DNA of 64,000 nucleotides, from positions 3,968,001 through 4,032,000 of the forward strand of contig NZ_CP176580.1 of NCBI RefSeq assembly GCF_046271865.1, read 5' to 3'. Numbering within the stretch: the stretch's first letter is position 1; each line of letters starts with the position of its first letter. A program made the position numbers and the translations under genes. A model generated the notes under the pieces. The model saw only the letters and a program-made list of their open reading frames with translations, was not told where the DNA came from and searched no databases. This document shows positions 59,429-64,000 of this stretch, in pieces. This DNA is from Nitrincola salilacus. GTDB taxonomy: Bacteria; Pseudomonadota; Gammaproteobacteria; Pseudomonadales; Balneatricaceae.

Positions 59429-60763
59429 CTAGGGTGCTGTTCGAATCGCGCGCAAGCTGCTGGCTCCCACAATAAAACCCTCGGCATTAATGGCCAGTAC
59501 GCGCCAGTAATAGAGGTTATCGTTGGCCAGATGATCGCGCGCCATGTCGCTCAGCGATGCGCCGGATTGCTCGCCGGGCACCAGCAGGCCTGCAATGGGT
59601 GACACAGGTAGTGACACTTCCGCCACCGAATTAAACGTCAGCGCAGTGCTCAATGCCGGTGAGCCAAGCCCTGCTGCACTTTGATCATAGAGCTCCAGTT
59701 GATAGGCATGTACGCCTGATAGTGGCTGCCACTCAAAGCGGGTTCCTGATCCCAGTGACGCATTATCGGCTGGACCTTGCTGACGCATAACCCGGACTGC
59801 GACAGGTGACTGATCGGCACTGCCACCCACCATGTAGCGTATGGTCAGCGGCTGCTCGATGCCTGCTGGTTGAAGCACCACAAAGCGCAGCAGGTAAAGC
59901 CCACTACTGTTGCTTGGCAAAGGTGGGCTTTGCAGAAGGATCTCCTGCCCGCCTCCCAGGTATTGCTGCACCTGACGCAGTGGAATAAACACCGGCTCAC
60001 CCGCAGTGCTGGATGGTGTCGCCAGTTCCCACTGTGCGCGCAATAGTCCGGCGCGCTGATAACGCATTCTCAGTTGTGCTGCCAGTGGTTCGCCAGGTTG
60101 CAGCACACGGGTTTGCTCGCCGGTATCAAAGCGCAGCGACATCTGCTGAATATCCACCGCGCTATCGATCGGCAGCGGCGTCGGCACTGGTTCAGGAGTG
60201 GGCTGGGGTTCTGGCTGTGGTGTGGGATCAGGTGCTGGGCCTGGTGTTGGATCTGGTGTAGGACCTGGTACCGGAGTGGGTGTCGGCGCAGACATCAGAT
60301 TTATCGTGATCTGGCCCTGCCTCACACTTCCACCGGGCACGGAAAACTGCCTTCTGAAGGTCAATTGTGTTGCCCCAAGATTTCCGGCTTGCTGGGTAAC
60401 ACTGGACGAGAGCTGCAGGCTTTCCTGAATCTGAAAAGAGACACTCGGCGAGCTGGATGGAATATTAACCACCTGACTTAACGGCGTGCCAATTGTTTGC
60501 AGATTTTGGTTATTGGCCAACAGCATGCCGCCATTGGAGTTAACGGTGAGTGCGCCAGCGCTCGCTCCAATCGTGGAGCTGACACTACCGCGCCAGATTA
60601 TCTGTACTACAGACGCTTGCCCGACCACCGCATTGCCCATCACCTGACAGTTGAAGCCGGCATCACAGAGCGCGTCTATATTGGCGTACACGCCGCCGCT
60701 GATACTGGTAACTATCGCCATGATAATAACCCTGATAGTTTTGAATATGCGCTGAGTATTCAT
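59429..60763 (-). CDS. secreted protein with a Pro-rich linker, unknown
   Basis: 444 residues. Signal peptide to about residue 27 (SGGVYA). The N-terminal domain (about 30-165) is Ser/Thr/Gln-rich and beta-predicted. A PTPDPTPGPAPDPTPQPEPQ-type linker (about 165-200) precedes a C-terminal part with two beta-sandwich-like regions; the last (FEWQPLSGVHAYQLELYD ... NLYYWRVLAINAEG) resembles a fibronectin III module. Its ATG overlaps the stop of the barrel gene upstream by 4 bp. Likely a surface or periplasmic partner of that barrel. Confidence 0.72.
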   Translation of the reverse strand: MNTQRIFKTIRVIIMAIVTSISGGVYANIDALCDAGFNCQVMGNAVVGQASVVQIIWRGSVSSTIGASAGALTVNSNGGMLLANNQNLQTIGTPLSQVVNIPSSSPSVSFQIQESLQLSSSVTQQAGNLGATQLTFRRQFSVPGGSVRQGQITINLMSAPTPTPVPGPTPDPTPGPAPDPTPQPEPQPTPEPVPTPLPIDSAVDIQQMSLRFDTGEQTRVLQPGEPLAAQLRMRYQRAGLLRAQWELATPSSTAGEPVFIPLRQVQQYLGGGQEILLQSPPLPSNSSGLYLLRFVVLQPAGIEQPLTIRYMVGGSADQSPVAVRVMRQQGPADNASLGSGTRFEWQPLSGVHAYQLELYDQSAAGLGSPALSTALTFNSVAEVSLPVSPIAGLLVPGEQSGASLSDMARDHLANDNLYYWRVLAINAEGFIVGASSLRAIRTAP

Positions 60764-62793
60764 TGCGCGACTCCTGAAGATTGAATGGGCAAGGTGGTTC
60801 TAAGGGTCAGAAACACCTGATAGTTGTCATTGTTGTTTTCGCCAAACAGGCGATCGCGGTAATCCTGATTGCTGAGGCTGAGCGAAACATCCAGCCCGAA
60901 TCGATTGGGTTTGGGCTTTTTGGCATGCCAGAGCAGCTCTGCAGCCAGATATTGATTGCGGTTGTCTTGTAGATAAAAGGGGTCATTGAGCGCCCGATTG
61001 TCACTGCTGATAAAGCTCAGTTCTCCTTTGAGCCGTTCTGGCAGTATCACAACACTGCTCGACAGACTGAATAGGGTGTTGTACGACACTGCATCGTAAT
61101 CGCGATTGTGCATACGCTGGCGTTCCCATCCCGGTTGCAGGGTAACGCGGCTGCCGATTGGAAAGTTGGCATTGGCAAAAACCGAGTGGATACGGCTATC
61201 ACTCTGGAAATCGGTAAAATCATCAAACGTCTGATAGCTGGAGCCGACACTCCAGCTCCAACGACTGGCGGCAAAGGCCGCGCTGAGTGAAACGCTCTCG
61301 GAGAGCATATCCTGTCTGGCAAAACCCTCGGCTGTGCGAGCATCGCGGAATTTGTTACGTTCAACTGCCAGGTTGAGACTGGGTGAGCCCAGCAACGTGC
61401 GCCAACGCTCTACCTCGGCGTCATTGTTGCTGTAGAAATGACTGTAAGTGATATCAGCACGCGCCTGGTGGAGCTTGGTGAGTGAGCGCGCCGGATCATT
61501 ATCGGTATTATTATGTTCAGTGCCGAGCGAGGCGTTAACACTCCAGTTACCCGTAGCATACTGGGTAAACAATCTTTTTGAATTGCGGTCGGCGGGTAAA
61601 AATGGATTAGCCAGGCTCTGGTAGGCAAGACCGACTTGTTTAACCTCTGCACCGAGGCTGAGAACTCCCTCATCCAGAGTTGGCGTAGCCACCACCAGTG
61701 CACTGTAGGCGCTGTCGGAGTGCTTATCTGCGTCCATGCCCAACAGTTTTGTATCCGTTGCTGCTCTTTCCACTCGCATCCGCAGCTGATGTGTAAACCA
61801 GTGAGTATCCAGCGCCATATTCCAGCCGCTGCCCTCTGTTATGAGGGCTTGCTGTTGCCAGTTGCCATAACCCGCATCACCACGCTTGCCACTGATAAAA
61901 CCTGCGGATAAATGCCCTTCATGGCTGGCTGAACTCCACAAGCGCGTATGCATGACACCGCCCTGATAGAGGTTGTCGTTGTCGTTCAGGCCCAGGGTAT
62001 CCCTGGCACCCACTTGGTCCTGGGCACTCATGCCGAACAGGGTCAGCTGTGTGTTCATTGGCTGCCACTGACTGTTGATCGACACGCCCCGCTTCTCATA
62101 GCCATCGAATAAGAGGTCGCTGCTCGCCACCGCATGATGGCCCACATTCACACCAAAGTGCTCGCCCTGTGCAGTCGCCAGAAAAGTGCCCAGATCCAGT
62201 GCTTTGCCAGAAGCCGAATAGTCCGTGTTATCGGCGTACAGAATATCCATATGGCCGCTCAGATGGGCGATATCAGTTGTGCTTGATCCCTGAAAACTGC
62301 CACTGCCTTGTGCGCTGAAGGCACTTTCAGATGCATTATCTGAGGAGTAGTCACTACTCTCAGCCAAACGCTGTGTAGCGCTTAAATCAACTTGCCCTGT
62401 CAGTGAGCTATCCTGGAAAAATCCCGGGGTACGCACGTTAAATAGCCAGTAGCCCACCTCGTGCACACTGCCATCATCTCCATAACCCACAACCCTGAGT
62501 TCGTGCTGGCCACTGGGCAGTGGTCTGACTGGAGTGAACAGTAAAGCGCCATCGTCGTATTGCACCAGTGCGGTAACATCAATGCTGTTGAGCTCGACAC
62601 TTAGCTGAAGCAACAACTCAGCCGGTATCTGATCGGGCAACTGCAAACGTAAAGGCTCTTGTGGCAAGTAGGCTTCACTGGCCTGAGGATCTGCCAGGGA
62701 TATCTCCAGCAGGGCAAGATCATCCGCTGCAAACCCCAGCGAGACCACAAAAGGTTGCGCCAGTATCAGTGCATTCAGTAATGCCTTTTTCAT
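60760..62793 (-). CDS. outer-membrane beta-barrel protein, unknown
   Basis: 677 residues. Signal peptide (cleavage near residue 22, LGFAAD), an N-terminal Ig-like domain (about 30-115, LPSGQHELRVVGYGDDGSVH), then a long run of amphipathic strands (from about 130) with many aromatic-ended segments. No TonB box or plug was recognised. Upstream and overlapping with the Pro-rich secreted protein gene, so the two are one transcript. Probably a surface export or structural protein. Confidence 0.7.
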   Translation of the reverse strand: MKKALLNALILAQPFVVSLGFAADDLALLEISLADPQASEAYLPQEPLRLQLPDQIPAELLLQLSVELNSIDVTALVQYDDGALLFTPVRPLPSGQHELRVVGYGDDGSVHEVGYWLFNVRTPGFFQDSSLTGQVDLSATQRLAESSDYSSDNASESAFSAQGSGSFQGSSTTDIAHLSGHMDILYADNTDYSASGKALDLGTFLATAQGEHFGVNVGHHAVASSDLLFDGYEKRGVSINSQWQPMNTQLTLFGMSAQDQVGARDTLGLNDNDNLYQGGVMHTRLWSSASHEGHLSAGFISGKRGDAGYGNWQQQALITEGSGWNMALDTHWFTHQLRMRVERAATDTKLLGMDADKHSDSAYSALVVATPTLDEGVLSLGAEVKQVGLAYQSLANPFLPADRNSKRLFTQYATGNWSVNASLGTEHNNTDNDPARSLTKLHQARADITYSHFYSNNDAEVERWRTLLGSPSLNLAVERNKFRDARTAEGFARQDMLSESVSLSAAFAASRWSWSVGSSYQTFDDFTDFQSDSRIHSVFANANFPIGSRVTLQPGWERQRMHNRDYDAVSYNTLFSLSSSVVILPERLKGELSFISSDNRALNDPFYLQDNRNQYLAAELLWHAKKPKPNRFGLDVSLSLSNQDYRDRLFGENNNDNYQVFLTLRTTLPIQSSGVAQ

Positions 62794-62861
62794 TTTTCAC
62801 CCCTGCAGTTACTAGCGAGACCAACCATCGCTGATTCTATTCTTGAGTCGGAGCCAAATCA

Positions 62862-62937
62862 CAAACGGTTCATTCTTTTTTCTGGCACAGATTTCTGCTC
62901 TGTGTTTTTCCGGCTGTAAAAAAATTTGAACCGTTTG
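62862..62937. repeat. 20-bp imperfect inverted repeat in a divergent promoter
   Basis: CAAACGGTTCATTCTTTTTT (62862-62881) and AAAAAAATTTGAACCGTTTG (62918-62937) are inverted copies matching at 16-17 of 20 positions. A smaller CACAG/CTGTG hairpin lies inside. The structure sits 69-144 bp from the barrel gene and 87-162 bp from the gene at 63024, so it could be an operator or an RNA hairpin in either leader. Confidence 0.65.
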
Positions 62938-63023
62938 CGCGCCACCCTCGACTCATCATGTAACGGATATTGTGCTGTCTGAAAATACTGGATATCCCCA
63001 TGACAATAATAGGAAATTTTGAG

Positions 63024-64000
63024 ATGAAACCAAGAAATGCATTTGTATTGAGCGCTGGCGCTCTGACGATAGGCCTGAGCCTTGGAGCTGTAACCAATCA
63101 GGTTTATGCCGCCATGGAGGGCAATTCCGAGTATGTCGAAAATGTCGATGTTGATATCACGGACCGCGCCCCTACTCAGATGATAAGCCGCGCTCCAGAT
63201 ATTATCATTGAAAACAAGGCATTAAATAAACACATAAATGCTCTGGACCTTAAGGTGCAGGGCAATATGGTTCATTTTGAGATCGATGGCTTTGTTCAGT
63301 GCAAAAAGGCTAATGGCGTAGATTTTATGGGCGCGTGGGCCTATTTTGGCAATGTCGGTATCGGTGGTTTTGGGCAGCTTGTTACCACAGGGACGCTTCA
63401 TTCTGACAAAGTTAATGTGGCTTATACCGATAAAGCACATCAAATCGCAGAAGCAACAGAGGACACCTTTTCAGTCTCCCTTGCCAATCTTAAGAATGGA
63501 CATCCGGCTTTACGCATTGATCCACTCGAAGAGCTGGAAAAAGCACGTCAGGCGTTTAATGGAAGCGATATCGATTTTTATAAGCAGGATCATGAAATTA
63601 TTGTGCATCGCCCGATTTCACTCGGTGCTATTTGTGGAAAACTCAATAACACCGACAAGCGTTCGGTTGGTTTTGAAACAAAGCAGGCTGGGATCAAGAT
63701 CATGTATAAGGGTGATCCGGCAATCAATAACAATCCAGTATTGAGCCCGCAACTGGCCGGTAGTGTGCCAGGCCAGGTACAGCAAAATCCGAATCTGCCG
63801 TTCCAGCTTGTTAAGGCAGATTTCATGGCCAACATTCCGCACTACCACGGGAAGTGTGTGCCGGATCAGAATCCAAAGATCCGCGTTAATTTTCAGACGG
63901 GTGGCGGTAAAGATGGTTTGATGGATATGCGCGTCAAAGCGGTCAGCAATCAGTATGCCGACTACGGATATTATTTCGATACCCAGGGAATCATGATTCA
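63024..64000 (+). CDS. secreted protein, unknown, 3' end outside window
   Basis: Open from ATG to the window edge (325 codons). Signal peptide MKPRNAFVLSAGALTIGLSL ending at about AVTNQVYA. The mature part starts MEGNSEYVENVDVDITDRAP. It is mostly beta-predicted, with few cysteines (VQCKK, AICGK, HGKCV) and the segment GFGQLVTTGTLHSDK. No family recognised. Divergent from the barrel/secreted-protein operon, with an inverted repeat in the shared promoter region, so it is likely part of the same surface system. Confidence 0.75.
   Translation, partial: MKPRNAFVLSAGALTIGLSLGAVTNQVYAAMEGNSEYVENVDVDITDRAPTQMISRAPDIIIENKALNKHINALDLKVQGNMVHFEIDGFVQCKKANGVDFMGAWAYFGNVGIGGFGQLVTTGTLHSDKVNVAYTDKAHQIAEATEDTFSVSLANLKNGHPALRIDPLEELEKARQAFNGSDIDFYKQDHEIIVHRPISLGAICGKLNNTDKRSVGFETKQAGIKIMYKGDPAINNNPVLSPQLAGSVPGQVQQNPNLPFQLVKADFMANIPHYHGKCVPDQNPKIRVNFQTGGGKDGLMDMRVKAVSNQYADYGYYFDTQGIMI

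Overview
The window reads as the chromosome of a marine-type gammaproteobacterium, most like the Oceanospirillaceae/Pseudomonas side of the class. The basis is gene content and order: argS-ftsN-hslV-hslU-DUF971-ubiE-ubiJ, priA next to rpmE, malate synthase G, SiaABCD signalling and a zinc-independent DksA paralogue. The genus cannot be fixed from the sequence alone. Core parts are moderately GC-rich. Two stretches are clearly AT-rich by eye: a small one at about 10.1-11.4 kb and a large one at about 41.0-52.6 kb.

Layout. 1-2045 is the 3' part of uvrA. 2042-8466 is an agmatine/polyamine catabolism locus: an NhaC-family antiporter, agmatine deiminase, a class III aminotransferase, a divergent LuxR-type regulator and an M20 carbamoylase. 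A 19-bp element is shared by the two flanking promoters. 8630-11397 holds malic enzyme and a small AT-rich patch of unknown genes. 11727-22130 is housekeeping: L31, PriA, ArgS, FtsN-like, HslVU, DUF971, UbiE, UbiJ, HemJ and a DksA paralogue. 22163-28417 is second-messenger signalling: a GGDEF-EAL protein and a siaA-(binding protein)-siaB-siaC-siaD operon. 28586-40979 is mixed metabolism: an FAH-family enzyme, MFS/LysR, PpnP, SerA, a hydrolase, GlcB, ThpR, a sirtuin, a 2OG oxygenase, NnrU, an entericidin-like lipoprotein and a lytic transglycosylase.

41-52.6 kb is an AT-rich accessory island with a defence character. It carries an ATPase + DUF4435/TOPRIM pair (PARIS-like); an ATGA-coupled methyltransferase / frameshifted membrane protein / thymidylate-kinase-like operon; decayed ISAs1 and IS1182 transposase genes with a group II intron tail; a LOTUS-like protein; duplicated 2TM proteins; and a module made of a structured RNA, a SLATT 2TM protein and a reverse transcriptase. 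52.7-56.6 kb has an MreB-like fragment with a membrane ClpP-like protein, a lipoprotein and a YefM-YoeB toxin-antitoxin pair with TGTACA operators. 56.6-64 kb is an envelope/secretion cluster: ECF sigma, anti-sigma and subtilase in one overlapping operon; a secreted Pro-rich protein plus an outer-membrane barrel in a second; and a divergent secreted protein that runs off the end.

The strongest leads are the RNA-SLATT-RT module (50540-52595), the frameshifted three-gene operon (43734-45656), the shared 19-bp element of the agmatine locus, and a pattern in which many gene boundaries carry their own unrelated 10-15-bp tandem repeat. The clearest of these is eight 12-bp units ending exactly at the argS start codon. 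No tRNA, rRNA or CRISPR array was seen.
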